Shown one piece after another: positions 16,350-23,991 of a stretch of 64,000 nt of DNA. Below the pieces are notes generated by a model, which saw only the letters and a list, made by a program, of their open reading frames with translations, was not told the origin of the DNA and made no database searches. Every line of letters starts with the position of its first letter. Within the stretch, counting starts at the first letter, position 1. Source of the stretch: Frigoribacterium sp. SL97 (GTDB taxonomy: Bacteria > Actinomycetota > Actinomycetes > Actinomycetales > Microbacteriaceae); NCBI RefSeq assembly GCF_026625765.1, contig NZ_CP113062.1:248001-312000 (forward strand). The letters run 5' to 3'. The translations under genes and the position numbers were made by a program.

Positions 16350-16738
16350 CGCGGCACCCTCGGGGTGGAGACGGGCGGAATGCCGGCGGCGCTCTGCTCG
16401 CTCGCCAGCGCGGGTGCCTCGGCGGCCGCCGTCACGGCGGCGGACTGGGCGTTCGCCGCCATCTCCTCGTCGCCGGCGACGTAGGCGATGGTCGCCTCGG
16501 CGGCACCGGTGCCGCACGACTCGATGCGGTTGACCACCGACGTGAGGGTCGTCGCCTCGGACTCGATCAGCCCGAGCACCGCGTTGGCCACGCCGACGAG
16601 GAGGTCGCCGACACCGCCGCTCAGCTCTTCGTGACCGGTCTCCAGGCCTCCGGCCGCGGTGCCGAGGTCGCCGGCCGAGACCTGGACCTCGGCCAGGACC
16701 GACTGCACCCCGCTGGGCGAGATCGACCACGAACTCAT
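16346..16738 (-). CDS. ESX/WXG100-related small helical protein (DUF6507-like)
   Basis: 130 aa. Begins MSSWSISPSGVQSVLAEVQ, all predicted helices, with one Cys and a Pro-rich tail. The N-terminal W-x-I-S-P-x-G-V pattern is that of DUF6507/EspC-like proteins that accompany secreted polymorphic toxins in actinobacteria. Overlaps the toxin start (ATGA) and the upstream gene's stop, so it is probably a secretion partner or chaperone of the toxin. The family call is from memory of the pattern. Confidence 0.65.
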   Translation of the reverse strand: MSSWSISPSGVQSVLAEVQVSAGDLGTAAGGLETGHEELSGGVGDLLVGVANAVLGLIESEATTLTSVVNRIESCGTGAAEATIAYVAGDEEMAANAQSAAVTAAAEAPALASEQSAAGIPPVSTPRVPR

Positions 16739-17127
16739 GAGCGTGCCCCTTTGTCGGTCGTCGCGGGCGCAGCCGTCGCGGGCCTCGGCCCACCCGGGAC
16801 CGCCTCGACCACGACGCGCCCCCCGGTGTTGCGGACGAGCGCCTGCACGACCGCGTCCGACACCGGGTCGGTCCCCGGCGCGTACGCCTCGGTCAGCCAG
16901 CTGCCCGCCTCGACGTCGACCCCGAGCAGGACGGAGGCGTCGGCCGGGTCCTCGACGTAGGTGCTGCGCACGATCGCCAGCACGAGCCCGTCGTCGGTCG
17001 CGATCTGCAGCCCGCCGCCGTTCCAGAGCTTGCCCAGCCCGAGGTACGGGTCGATCTCGGCGGCCGCACGGGCACCGTCGACGGCGGTCACGGGCTCGGG
17101 CGTCACCACGGTGTACTCACGAGGCAC
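16735..17127 (-). CDS. Hypothetical protein of the toxin operon, 130 aa
   Basis: Starts GTG (PREYTVVTPEPVTAVDGARA), mixed alpha/beta, with LQIATDDGLVLAIVRS and VSDAVVQALVRNTGGRVVVE; the C-terminus is Pro/Ala-rich. No family recognised. Overlaps the upstream gene by 11 bp and the downstream gene by 4 bp, so it belongs to the toxin export operon. It could be an adaptor acting with the DUF6177-like protein. Confidence 0.6.
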   Translation of the reverse strand: MPREYTVVTPEPVTAVDGARAAAEIDPYLGLGKLWNGGGLQIATDDGLVLAIVRSTYVEDPADASVLLGVDVEAGSWLTEAYAPGTDPVSDAVVQALVRNTGGRVVVEAVPGGPRPATAAPATTDKGARS

Positions 17128-18256
17128 GGTGCACCCCCGGCGGGGTCATCGCGGCGAGGATCTCGTCGGCGCCGACGACCTCGACCGCGTCGGCGAAGCG
17201 GTGCCAACGGGCTGCGGCCGCGGCACCGTCGACAGCACCAGCACCAGCACCAGCACCGACCTCGGCGTCACCGGCCGGCCCCTCGTCGAACGACACGAGC
17301 ACCGACGGCGTCCGCGACGACCCGAGCACCCGTCCGCCGACCCGACGGACCAGGCCCTCGACGTCCAGCTGCATGCCCCGGACGCTCCGGGCCCCGACGA
17401 CGGCGGCGAGTGGCTGCGGTGCGACCCGGTCGTGGGCGGACACCGTCCCGTCGGCCCGGCCGGACATCGACCACGCCGTGGCCAGGAGGACCTGCTGTCG
17501 ACCGGCCACGTCGGCGAGCGCGTCCGCGACGACGCCCGGCGCGACGGCTCCGGTCACGACGATGCGGGTCTCCTCGATCACGCCGTCGTCGCTGCGCGCG
17601 ATACGCACCCAGCCCCGGTACCTCGGCCCGGAGGCGTCGCCGCCGGCCACGTGGAACCGCGTCTCGGAGGGCATGCGGCTGCGCGCGGCGGCCGTGAAGA
17701 AGTCCCGGTCCCAGACCGTGGTGGCCGGCTCGGTCGTCCCCCACAGGGTGCGCGTGCCGGGAGCGAGTGACTCGACGAGTCGTTCGAGCGTGCCACCGAG
17801 TCGGGCCTCGGCCCGCGCCCGGTGGTGGGTGACGACGGCGAGCTGCGTCCACGGGACGGCGTCGGGGTCGACGGTGCGTCCCTCGTCGAGCCGGACCGAC
17901 GACGGCGCCTCGTCCTGCGGCAGCGGGTAGCCGTCCTCGGTCACCCCGAGGCCGTGGGCCGGTGAGCGCACCGGCTCGAGCGTGACCGCCCGACGCAGCG
18001 AACCGTCGGAGGCGCGGGTCAGCCAGACCCCGCCGAGCACGTCGAGCAGGTGGAACAGCGAGTACGTGAGCCGCGATGCGGGATCGGTGACGAGGGCGAC
18101 GCGGGTGCCCGGCCCGGCACAGTCGACGAAGAGGGCCGAGAGGCCACTGGACACCCCGACGACGGGCTTGCTCGACCGCGACTCGACCCAGCCGGGCCCG
18201 TGCGTGTCGAGCATCGGGTGCAGCAACGAGACGGTCGTCGTGGCATCGTCGGTCAT
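17117..18256 (-). CDS. DUF6177-like protein, first gene of the toxin operon
   Basis: 379 aa, soluble, no signal peptide. Contains VVGVSSGLSALFVDCAGPGT near the N-terminus and FHVAGGDASGPRYRGWVRI in the middle, with an Ala/Gly-rich insertion late. I match it to DUF6177, a family of unknown function that accompanies DUF6507 and polymorphic toxins in actinobacteria; this rests on gene context and overall pattern. ATG at 18256 has GGGGGGAAG upstream. Leads an operon of ten genes to 11432. Confidence 0.6.
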   Translation of the reverse strand: MTDDATTTVSLLHPMLDTHGPGWVESRSSKPVVGVSSGLSALFVDCAGPGTRVALVTDPASRLTYSLFHLLDVLGGVWLTRASDGSLRRAVTLEPVRSPAHGLGVTEDGYPLPQDEAPSSVRLDEGRTVDPDAVPWTQLAVVTHHRARAEARLGGTLERLVESLAPGTRTLWGTTEPATTVWDRDFFTAAARSRMPSETRFHVAGGDASGPRYRGWVRIARSDDGVIEETRIVVTGAVAPGVVADALADVAGRQQVLLATAWSMSGRADGTVSAHDRVAPQPLAAVVGARSVRGMQLDVEGLVRRVGGRVLGSSRTPSVLVSFDEGPAGDAEVGAGAGAGAVDGAAAAARWHRFADAVEVVGADEILAAMTPPGVHRAS

Positions 18257-18426
18257 GGCTTCCCCCCGGTAGCGGCGACGACCATCGTACGGGGGCGGCG
18301 CTCCCGGCCGCCGTCGGCCGAACGCCCCACGAGCGCGTACCCCGATGACGTGGGAAGAGACCTGACGGCGGTGGCGACGAGGCCGTCAGCCCGGCCGTCG
18401 CATCACGTCGCCTGAGAGAAGAAGAG
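18257..18426. other. Intergenic region upstream of the toxin operon
   Basis: 170 bp between the operon start and tRNA-Gly. It should hold the operon promoter (minus strand) but I see no convincing -35/-10 pair and no motif copy. Confidence 0.4.
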
Positions 18427-18497
18427 AGCGAGTGACGGGAATCGAACCCGCGCTATCAGCTTGGGAAGCTGAAGTTCTACCATTGAACTACACTCGC
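18427..18497 (-). tRNA. tRNA-Gly (anticodon CCC)
   Basis: Read on the minus strand: acceptor stem GCGAGTG/CACTCGC, D-loop AATGG, anticodon stem TCAGC/GCTGA around the loop TTCCCAA (anticodon CCC), T-arm GCGGGTTCGATTCCCGT, discriminator T. 71 nt; the CCA end is not encoded. A short palindrome GCGCCTCGGAGGCGC lies just upstream of the gene at 18501-18515. Confidence 0.95.
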
Positions 18498-18585
18498 GCG
18501 GCGCCTCGGAGGCGCGTCAGACCATTATAGCGGCCCGCGCCTCCCGTGCTCCCTCCGCCCTGCCGAGCGTGGGGCACCGCCGAAC

Positions 18586-18621
18586 GGACATCGCACCGCC
18601 GCGTTCCGCGGTGCGATGTCC
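18586..18621. repeat. Palindrome with 14-bp perfect stem near tRNA-Gly
   Basis: GGACATCGCACCGC pairs with 18608-18621 around an 8-nt loop, with weaker pairing outward to about 18578-18629. A forward motif copy lies 32 bp to the right (18654). It ends near the stop of the convergent-side gene at 18664, so it may also act as a terminator. Confidence 0.75.
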
Positions 18622-18663
18622 AGCAGGCGGCGCGACTCCGCGCACCACCGGCAGGAGGCGCGC

Positions 18664-19176
18664 TCAGGCCCCGGTCGCGACCGAGACGATGCGCAGGTCG
18701 ACCGATGCCGGCGGAACGGGCTCCCCGCTCACGCGGTCGAGCAGCGCCTGGGCGACCGCACGGGCCACGAGCGGGCCGGAGCCGCTCTCGTCGACCGCGA
18801 TGTCGAGGGTGATGCGGGTCTCGAGGTCGGCCACGGCGATGCCGACGAGGGGCACGGGACGGCCGGGGGCGGCGGCCTCGGCGGAGGCCGGGTCGGCGCG
18901 CTCGGCGTCGGGGATGTCGGAGGCGGGGACGCCCGGGGCGGCCGACGTGGCTCCGGCGATCGAGGCGTCGCTCTGCACGGTCGAGCCCACGACCCCTCCG
19001 CCACCGACGACGGCGCTCAACCCCTGGAGGGCCGAGCGGACGACGCTGCCGAATCCGGGCCGGGCCCGGACGTGCACGACGCCGTCGACCGACGCCGCGA
19101 TCTCGCCGAGCTCGGCGGCGAGCAGGGACAGGTCGGCCGGGCTGATCGGGGCCCGCAGGCCGTCGTCGTCGCTCAC
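18664..19176 (-). CDS. Gls24/Asp23-associated hypothetical protein, 170 aa
   Basis: Starts GTG at 19176 inside the overlap GTGA with the upstream gene. Its ribosome site AAGGAGG is supplied by a motif copy (19180). The fold pattern has an N-terminal beta/alpha unit (SVDGVVHVRARPGFGSVVRS) and a C-terminal one (LVGIAVADLETRITLDIAVD, then VARAVAQALLDRVS) that recall the Asp23/Gls24 domain split by a Ser/Ala/Pro insert. Co-transcribed with a Gls24 protein and an ECF sigma factor, so probably part of cell-envelope stress homeostasis. Confidence 0.6.
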   Translation of the reverse strand: MSDDDGLRAPISPADLSLLAAELGEIAASVDGVVHVRARPGFGSVVRSALQGLSAVVGGGGVVGSTVQSDASIAGATSAAPGVPASDIPDAERADPASAEAAAPGRPVPLVGIAVADLETRITLDIAVDESGSGPLVARAVAQALLDRVSGEPVPPASVDLRIVSVATGA

Positions 19177-19928
19177 GCCGCGCCTCCTTCGCTCTGCAGG
19201 TGGACGTCGTCGACGACCACGTCGACGCTCTCGAGGGTCAGCTCGGTCTGACGGGACAGGCTCGACGACACCGCCGACTTGACCGCCTCGGCGAGCGCGG
19301 GCAGCGGTTCGCCGAAGAGGCCGCTGACGACGACCTCGACCCGGACGAGCGCCCCGGGCACGCTGACGTCGCCGTGGATCGTGCACGAGATGACCATGGC
19401 GCCCTCGACGCCGTCGCCCGCCTCGCGGATGAGTGACCGCACGGCGCCCTCGGTGATGTGCAGGGTGGAACGCTCGTCGATCGAGGCGAGCGGGATCTGC
19501 CTCCCGGCCCGCGACTCGAGGCGCACGCGGTCCATCACGCCCGAGATCCAGCTCGGGTCCGGTGCGGGGCTCGCCGCGGCGTCGGACTCGAGCAGTCGGG
19601 CCCCCATCGCCCGGAGGCGTTCGAGGGCGGCGAGCTGGGCCCGGGCCTCGGGCGACTCCTCGATCTCGGGGTCGTAGGGCTGCCGGCCGGCGTCGAGGTA
19701 GTCGACGAGACGCTCGGGCGAGACCCCGTCCTCGGCACCGTCGACGAGCTCGTCGCGCGACGGGTCGGCGTCGCCCGGCGCACCCGGGTCGACGGACCCA
19801 CCCGGGTCGACGGACCCACCCGGGTCGACGGACCCACCCGGGTCGACGGACTCGCCCAGGGCGACGGGCACGTCAGGTGGGGTCGGGTCTTCGTGGGCGT
19901 GGTCGGTGCCGTGAGGACGGTCACTCAT
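19173..19928 (-). CDS. Asp23/Gls24-family envelope stress protein with acidic N-terminal extension
   Basis: 251 aa. Residues 1-60 are acidic with GGSVDP repeats, 70-130 helical, and from about 150 an Asp23/Gls24-like domain (LHITEGAVRSLIREAGDGVE, IHGDVSVPGALVRVEVVVSG, ALAEAVKSAVSSSLSRQTEL). ATG at 19928 overlaps the stop of the sigma factor gene. Being directly downstream of an ECF sigma factor it occupies the place of an anti-sigma factor, but it has no ZAS zinc motif or membrane segment, so that role is only a possibility. Confidence 0.68.
   Translation of the reverse strand: MSDRPHGTDHAHEDPTPPDVPVALGESVDPGGSVDPGGSVDPGGSVDPGAPGDADPSRDELVDGAEDGVSPERLVDYLDAGRQPYDPEIEESPEARAQLAALERLRAMGARLLESDAAASPAPDPSWISGVMDRVRLESRAGRQIPLASIDERSTLHITEGAVRSLIREAGDGVEGAMVISCTIHGDVSVPGALVRVEVVVSGLFGEPLPALAEAVKSAVSSSLSRQTELTLESVDVVVDDVHLQSEGGAA
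19781..19852 (-). repeat. 18-bp tandem repeat, four units
   Basis: CACCCGGGTCGACGGACC repeated four times (last base varies), encoding GGSVDP in the Gls24 protein's N-terminal extension. Confidence 0.9.
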
Positions 19929-20479
19929 CGCCAGGCCTCCATCTCGCGGGTCAGGGTCTCTCGGGCCCGGGCCAGTTGCCCCCGGACCGCGGTCACGGTG
20001 GTGCCGGTCCGTTCGGCGATCTCGGTGTACGACTCGCCACCGACCTCACGCAGCGCCCACACCTGCCGTTGGCTGGCCGGGAGCCGCGCGAGCGCCGCAC
20101 GCAGCGCCTCCATGGCGTCGTTCGAGGACGCCCGGCGTTCCGGATCGGTCGTGGGCGTCGCCGCCGGCAGCTCGAGGTCGTCGACGTCGTCGGTGAGGCG
20201 TCGCGACCGGATCAGGTCGAAGGCCTTGCGCGACACGATGCGCATCATCCAACCCTTGACCGCCGCGGGCGTCTGCAGCGTCGGCAGTTCGCGCCAGATC
20301 GTGATGGACGCCTCCTGCACCGCGTCGGTCGCGTCGGCTCGTGAACCGGTGAGTCGGGTGGCGTACGCCGTCATCAGCCCCAGATGGCGTCGGAGCAACA
20401 CCTCGAAGGCCCGCTCGTCACCCTCGGCGGCACGCGACGCGAGCACGGCGTCGGTGGCCTCGGTCAGGTCCGCCGCCAT
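19925..20479 (-). CDS. ECF-type RNA polymerase sigma factor
   Basis: 184 aa. Region 2 is AYATRLTGSRADATDAVQEA through WMMRIVSRKAFDLIRSRR; region 4 is LRAALARLPASQRQVWALRE with GESYTEIAERTGTTVTAVRG as the -35-binding helix-turn-helix. ATG at 20479 is preceded by AGGAGG. It heads a three-gene operon with two Gls24-related genes and is divergent from the Asp23/AmaP operon, which is its likely target together with its own promoter. Confidence 0.85.
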   Translation of the reverse strand: MAADLTEATDAVLASRAAEGDERAFEVLLRRHLGLMTAYATRLTGSRADATDAVQEASITIWRELPTLQTPAAVKGWMMRIVSRKAFDLIRSRRLTDDVDDLELPAATPTTDPERRASSNDAMEALRAALARLPASQRQVWALREVGGESYTEIAERTGTTVTAVRGQLARARETLTREMEAWR

Positions 20480-20736
20480 GTCCGCCTCCTCTGCTGCTGC
20501 GTCCGCCCGGGCCCCCAGGACGAGGAGGCGCGGGTCACGACCCGTGGACGAGTCACGACCTCTGGATGAATGGTGACGCATTCCGTGACGTTCGGGCCAC
20601 GGAAGGCGTCTCATCCCTGGATACACCGGAATCGGTGCGCGCGGGAGACCGTGACCGGACCCGTCGGCGGCGCGTCCGGTAAGACCGAAGGGCGACGCGG
20701 ACCCGTCGCACATCGTCCGATCAGAAGGAGACACCG
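20480..20736. promoter_or_regulatory. Divergent promoter region between ECF sigma factor and Asp23 operons
   Basis: 257 bp. It contains the inverted repeat GAATG-N6-CATTC (20568-20583) and a motif copy (20524). Rightward, CCGGAATC around 20628 could be an ECF-type -35 (GGAAY), but the -10 is unclear. The Asp23 gene has GAAGGAG just before its ATG. Shared stress control is inferred from layout. Confidence 0.45.
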
Positions 20737-21171
20737 ATGGCCACCACCGACGAGACCCCGACGAGCACCGTCCCGAGAGGCACCGTCGGGGTGCCCGGCA
20801 GGACGGTCGTCGCCGACGGCGTCGTCGCCACGATCGCCGGAATCGCCGCCCGTGGAGTGCCCGGCGTCTTCGCCCTCGGTGGCGGCACCGCGCGGGCGTT
20901 CGGCGCCCTGCGGGACGTGATCGGCACGACCGACCTCGGTCAGGGCGTGCGCGTCGAGGTCGGCGAGACCCAGGTCGCCGCCGACGTCACGATCGTCGTC
21001 GGGTACCCGGCCCCCCTGCACACGGTCGCCGAACAGGTGCGTGCCGCGGTGGCCGGGGCGATCGAGCAGCTCGTCGGCATGGAGGTCGCCGAGGTGAACG
21101 TCGCGATCGTCGACGTCCACATCCCCGGTGACGACGACGTCGACCCCACCAGCGAGAGCCGCGTCTCGTGA
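20737..21171 (+). CDS. Asp23/Gls24-family envelope stress protein
   Basis: 144 aa, the classic Asp23 pattern: TVVADGVVATIAGIAARGVP GV at the start, VEVGETQVAADVTIVVGYPA in the middle and IEQLVGMEVAEVNVAIVDVH near the end. Normal length. Good Shine-Dalgarno (AAGGAG). First gene of a five-gene operon with small membrane proteins that would anchor it, as AmaP and DUF2273 do in Firmicutes. Confidence 0.88.
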   Translation: MATTDETPTSTVPRGTVGVPGRTVVADGVVATIAGIAARGVPGVFALGGGTARAFGALRDVIGTTDLGQGVRVEVGETQVAADVTIVVGYPAPLHTVAEQVRAAVAGAIEQLVGMEVAEVNVAIVDVHIPGDDDVDPTSESRVS

Positions 21172-21359
21172 CCGCCACCACCACGGGCATGGCCATCGGC
21201 GCCGTGCTCGCCGTCTCGGCCCTGGCCTTCGGGTTCTGGGGCTTCGTGCTCGTCGCGGTCTTCATCGCCGTCGGCGCGCTCGTCGGGCGCGTCGTCTCGG
21301 GCAGGACCGACGTGGCCGGGCTGCTGGACGCCCTGCGCGGACGGCGCTCGTCGTCATGA
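21168..21359 (+). CDS. Small membrane protein, DUF2273-like
   Basis: 63 aa, GTG start overlapping the Asp23 stop. One hairpin of two hydrophobic segments (GMAIGAVLAVSALAFGFWGF, then VAVFIAVGALVGRVV) followed by a short basic tail, as in DUF2273 proteins that accompany Asp23. Probably helps tether Asp23 to the membrane. Confidence 0.75.
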   Translation: MTATTTGMAIGAVLAVSALAFGFWGFVLVAVFIAVGALVGRVVSGRTDVAGLLDALRGRRSSS

Positions 21360-21724
21360 CCACCGCCGGCACGGATCTCGCCGAGACGGGACGCGTCGTC
21401 GCGGGGCACGTCGGCATCCCCGCCAAGGTGCTGCAGAAGGTGGCGGTGGCCGTCGTCGCCGAGACCCTCCACGTGCGTCGGGCCGACGTCCGCGTCCTGG
21501 CCGAGGACGACGCCGGCCAGCTCGCCCTTCGCGTCTCGACGCCGGTCCGCGTCCCGATGCTCTCCGAGGCCGCGACCATGCCCGAGGGCGGGGTCGTCGC
21601 CGTCGTCCGCGACCTCCAGTCCACCCTGACCCGTCGGCTCTCCGAACTCGCGGGGCGCACCGTGTCCCGCGTCGACGTCACCGTCAGCGGCAGCCGCACC
21701 GACCGGACGGGGCGCACCTCGTGA
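21356..21724 (+). CDS. Hypothetical protein in Asp23 operon, 122 aa
   Basis: Start ATG overlaps the upstream stop (ATGA). Soluble, with two alpha/beta units: ETGRVVAGHVGIPAKVLQKV, then LALRVSTPVRVP, and a basic C-terminus. The two-unit arrangement could be a diverged Asp23-like fold, but I do not recognise the family. Gene order puts it between the DUF2273-like and DUF6286-like genes. Confidence 0.65.
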   Translation: MTTAGTDLAETGRVVAGHVGIPAKVLQKVAVAVVAETLHVRRADVRVLAEDDAGQLALRVSTPVRVPMLSEAATMPEGGVVAVVRDLQSTLTRRLSELAGRTVSRVDVTVSGSRTDRTGRTS

Positions 21725-22311
21725 GCGGGATCGACCCCGGCCTCCACCGCCGCGTCCTCCGACGCGAGCAGCACTCCTCGCGCTCGGGCAGCGCGATCGT
21801 CGTGCTCGTGCTGCTCACGCTCGTCGTCGGGTACGTCGGCGTGGAGGCCGTCTACGCCGCGCTCGGTCGACGGGCCCTGCTCTTCTCCCCGCTCGACGTC
21901 CTCGCGACGCTGACGTCGTCGGTCGACGGCGGCGGCACCTCGGGCCTCGTGCTCGGCGCCGGCGTCGTCGCGGCGATCCTGGGCCTCGTCCTGATCGGCC
22001 TCGCCGTGACGCCCGGCCGTCGCGGACGCCACACCATCGACGACGACCGCGTGGCGGTGGTCGTCGACGACCGGGTCATCGCGTCCTCGCTCGCCCGGGC
22101 CGCCCGTGTCTCGGGGCGCCTCTCGGACCAGCAGGTCTCGGCGTGGGTGTCCCGTCGTCGGGCCCAGATCGACCTGACGCCCGCGTCCGGCCTCGCGGTC
22201 GACGAGCAGTCGGTCGAGGCCGCCACCCGCTCCGAACTCGAGTCGGTCGCCTACCGGCCCGAGCTCACGGCTCGCGTCCGCACCACCGACACGGGGAGGG
22301 TCGGCGCATGA
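21721..22311 (+). CDS. DUF6286-like membrane protein
   Basis: 196 aa, GTG start in a GTGA overlap. Two membrane segments (IVVLVLLTLVVGYVGVEAVY, and VLGAGVVAAILGLVLIGLAV) and a C-terminal cytoplasmic domain with VVVDDRVIASSLARAARVSG. The arrangement matches DUF6286 proteins encoded in actinobacterial Asp23 clusters. Likely an envelope-stress membrane partner. Confidence 0.68.
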   Translation: MSGIDPGLHRRVLRREQHSSRSGSAIVVLVLLTLVVGYVGVEAVYAALGRRALLFSPLDVLATLTSSVDGGGTSGLVLGAGVVAAILGLVLIGLAVTPGRRGRHTIDDDRVAVVVDDRVIASSLARAARVSGRLSDQQVSAWVSRRRAQIDLTPASGLAVDEQSVEAATRSELESVAYRPELTARVRTTDTGRVGA

Positions 22312-22913
22312 CCTCGAGCAACCGGTTCGCGAACCGCCTCCTCCTGTTCGTCGTCGGCCTCGTCGCCCTGGCCGTCGGAGCGTTCCTCGTGATCGTCGCC
22401 CTGCCCGGCGGCGGCGTCCTGCGCGACCTGCTGTCACCCGCGTCCTCGGCCCTCGACGACGCCGTGGCGGCGACGCCGATCGACCCGTCCGGCGCGACGG
22501 GCGGCAGCTGGCTACCGGTGGCCCTCGCCCTGCTCTGCCTGTTGCTCGTCATCGTCTTCGTCGTCGCGATCCCCGCCCACGGGCACGGTCGCACCGACAG
22601 CGTCGTCGTCCAGGACGACCCGGCCGGCTCGATCGCCGTGTCGAGCTCGTTCGCCGACACCGCGATCACCGACGCGCTCCGCGACCGCCGCGACGTGGCC
22701 TCGGTGGGCGTCTCGGCGTGGACGGTCGCAGGTCGGCCCGCCCTCAAGGTGCGGGTGCGGCTGACCGCGGGATCGTCCCCGGCACCCGTGGTCGCGGCGG
22801 CGTCCGACGTCGCCCGCGGTCTCGACCGCGTGCTGGGCGAGACGGTGCCCGTGCTCGTCGAGATCACCGGCGCCTCGGCCGTGCGCAAGGGGGCCGACAG
22901 CCGCGTGTCCTGA
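22308..22913 (+). CDS. AmaP-like alkaline shock membrane anchor protein
   Basis: 201 aa, ATG overlapping the upstream stop. Two hydrophobic segments (LLLFVVGLVALAVGAFLVIV and WLPVALALLCLLLVIVFVVA) flank an extracytoplasmic loop; the C-terminal soluble domain (VASVGVSAWTVAGRPALKVR) resembles the AmaP/Gls24-associated fold. It ends the operon. Role inferred: holds Asp23 proteins at the membrane. Confidence 0.7.
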   Translation: MTSSNRFANRLLLFVVGLVALAVGAFLVIVALPGGGVLRDLLSPASSALDDAVAATPIDPSGATGGSWLPVALALLCLLLVIVFVVAIPAHGHGRTDSVVVQDDPAGSIAVSSSFADTAITDALRDRRDVASVGVSAWTVAGRPALKVRVRLTAGSSPAPVVAAASDVARGLDRVLGETVPVLVEITGASAVRKGADSRVS

Positions 22914-22961
22914 CGACCCGCGTCTCCTCGGCTCCGCGACCCGCGCCTCCTCGGCTCGGCC

Positions 22962-23942
22962 TCAGCGGACGGCGAGCAGGATCTTGCCGCTGTGCCCGCC
23001 GGACTCCATGCGCTTGTGGGCCGTGGCGACGAACTCGAGCGGGTAGACGCTGTCGAGCACCGGTCGCACCGACCCCGCCTCGACCAGCGGCCAGACGTGC
23101 TCGCGCACCTCGGCCATGATCGCGCGGCGCTCGTCGAGGGGGCGGGCGCGCAGCGTGGTGGCCCAGACCCGACCGCGCTTGGCCATCAGGCGCGACAGGT
23201 CGATCGTGGCCGACGGGCCGCCCTGCACGGCGATCACCATGATCCGGCCGTTCACGGCGAGCGCCTCGACGTCGCGGGCGATGTAGTCGCCGCCGACCAG
23301 GTCGAGCACGACGTCGACGCCGCGGCCCTCAGTCAGCTCGTCGACGACCGCGACGAAGTCCTCGGTCTTGTAGTCGATGCCGCGCGCGGCGCCGAGCTGT
23401 TCGCAGAACGACGTCTTGTCGGCCGTCCCGGCGGTGGCGTAGACGGTCGAGCCGAGCGCCACGGCCATCTGGATCGCGATCGAGCCGACGCCGCTGGCGC
23501 CTCCGTGCACGAGCAGGGTCTCGCCCGGCTTCAGCCCGGCGCTCATGAAGACGTTCGACCAGACGGTGGCGACGGCCTCGGGCAGGCCCGCCGCCTCGAC
23601 GAGGTCGACACCGCGCGGCAGGGGCAGCACCAGGCCCTCGTCGACCTGCACGCGGTCGGCGTAACCACCGCCCGGCAGCAGGGCCACGACGTAGTCGCCG
23701 ACGGCCGCGGCGGTGACGCGCTCGCCGGTCGCGACGACGGTGCCGCTGACCTCGAGCCCGGGCCAGCCGGGCGCCCCGGCGGGCGACGGGTAGTGCCCCT
23801 CGCGCTGGTTGACGTCGGCGCGGTTGACGCCTGCGGCGGCGACGTCGATCACGACCTCGCGGGGGCCGGGCACCGGCTCGGCGACCTCGGAGACGACGAG
23901 GGCGGAGGGCCCTCCGGGCACGGGGACGGTGATGGCACGCAT
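22962..23942 (-). CDS. NAD(P)H-dependent quinone oxidoreductase, zinc-type alcohol dehydrogenase superfamily (PIG3-like)
   Basis: 326 aa. N-terminal GroES-like domain (AAGVNRADVNQREGHYPSPA), Rossmann fold with LLVHGGASGVGSIAIQMAVA (nucleotide motif GxxSGVG), and the C-terminal half-domain. No zinc ligands are visible, as expected for quinone oxidoreductases. Length and the sequence GHYPSPAGAPGWPGLEVSG match the PIG3 subfamily. Monocistronic, divergent from dcd with 49 bp between starts. Confidence 0.88.
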   Translation of the reverse strand: MRAITVPVPGGPSALVVSEVAEPVPGPREVVIDVAAAGVNRADVNQREGHYPSPAGAPGWPGLEVSGTVVATGERVTAAAVGDYVVALLPGGGYADRVQVDEGLVLPLPRGVDLVEAAGLPEAVATVWSNVFMSAGLKPGETLLVHGGASGVGSIAIQMAVALGSTVYATAGTADKTSFCEQLGAARGIDYKTEDFVAVVDELTEGRGVDVVLDLVGGDYIARDVEALAVNGRIMVIAVQGGPSATIDLSRLMAKRGRVWATTLRARPLDERRAIMAEVREHVWPLVEAGSVRPVLDSVYPLEFVATAHKRMESGGHSGKILLAVR

Positions 23943-23991
23943 GCGTCCATCCTCCCCCCGTGGCCCGGCACGCGCTGACTAGTCTTGTCGC

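Noticed and set aside
19173..19928. Anti-sigma factor call for the gene after the ECF sigma factor
   Set aside because: No zinc motif or membrane segment; the Gls24-like domain is the better-supported description.
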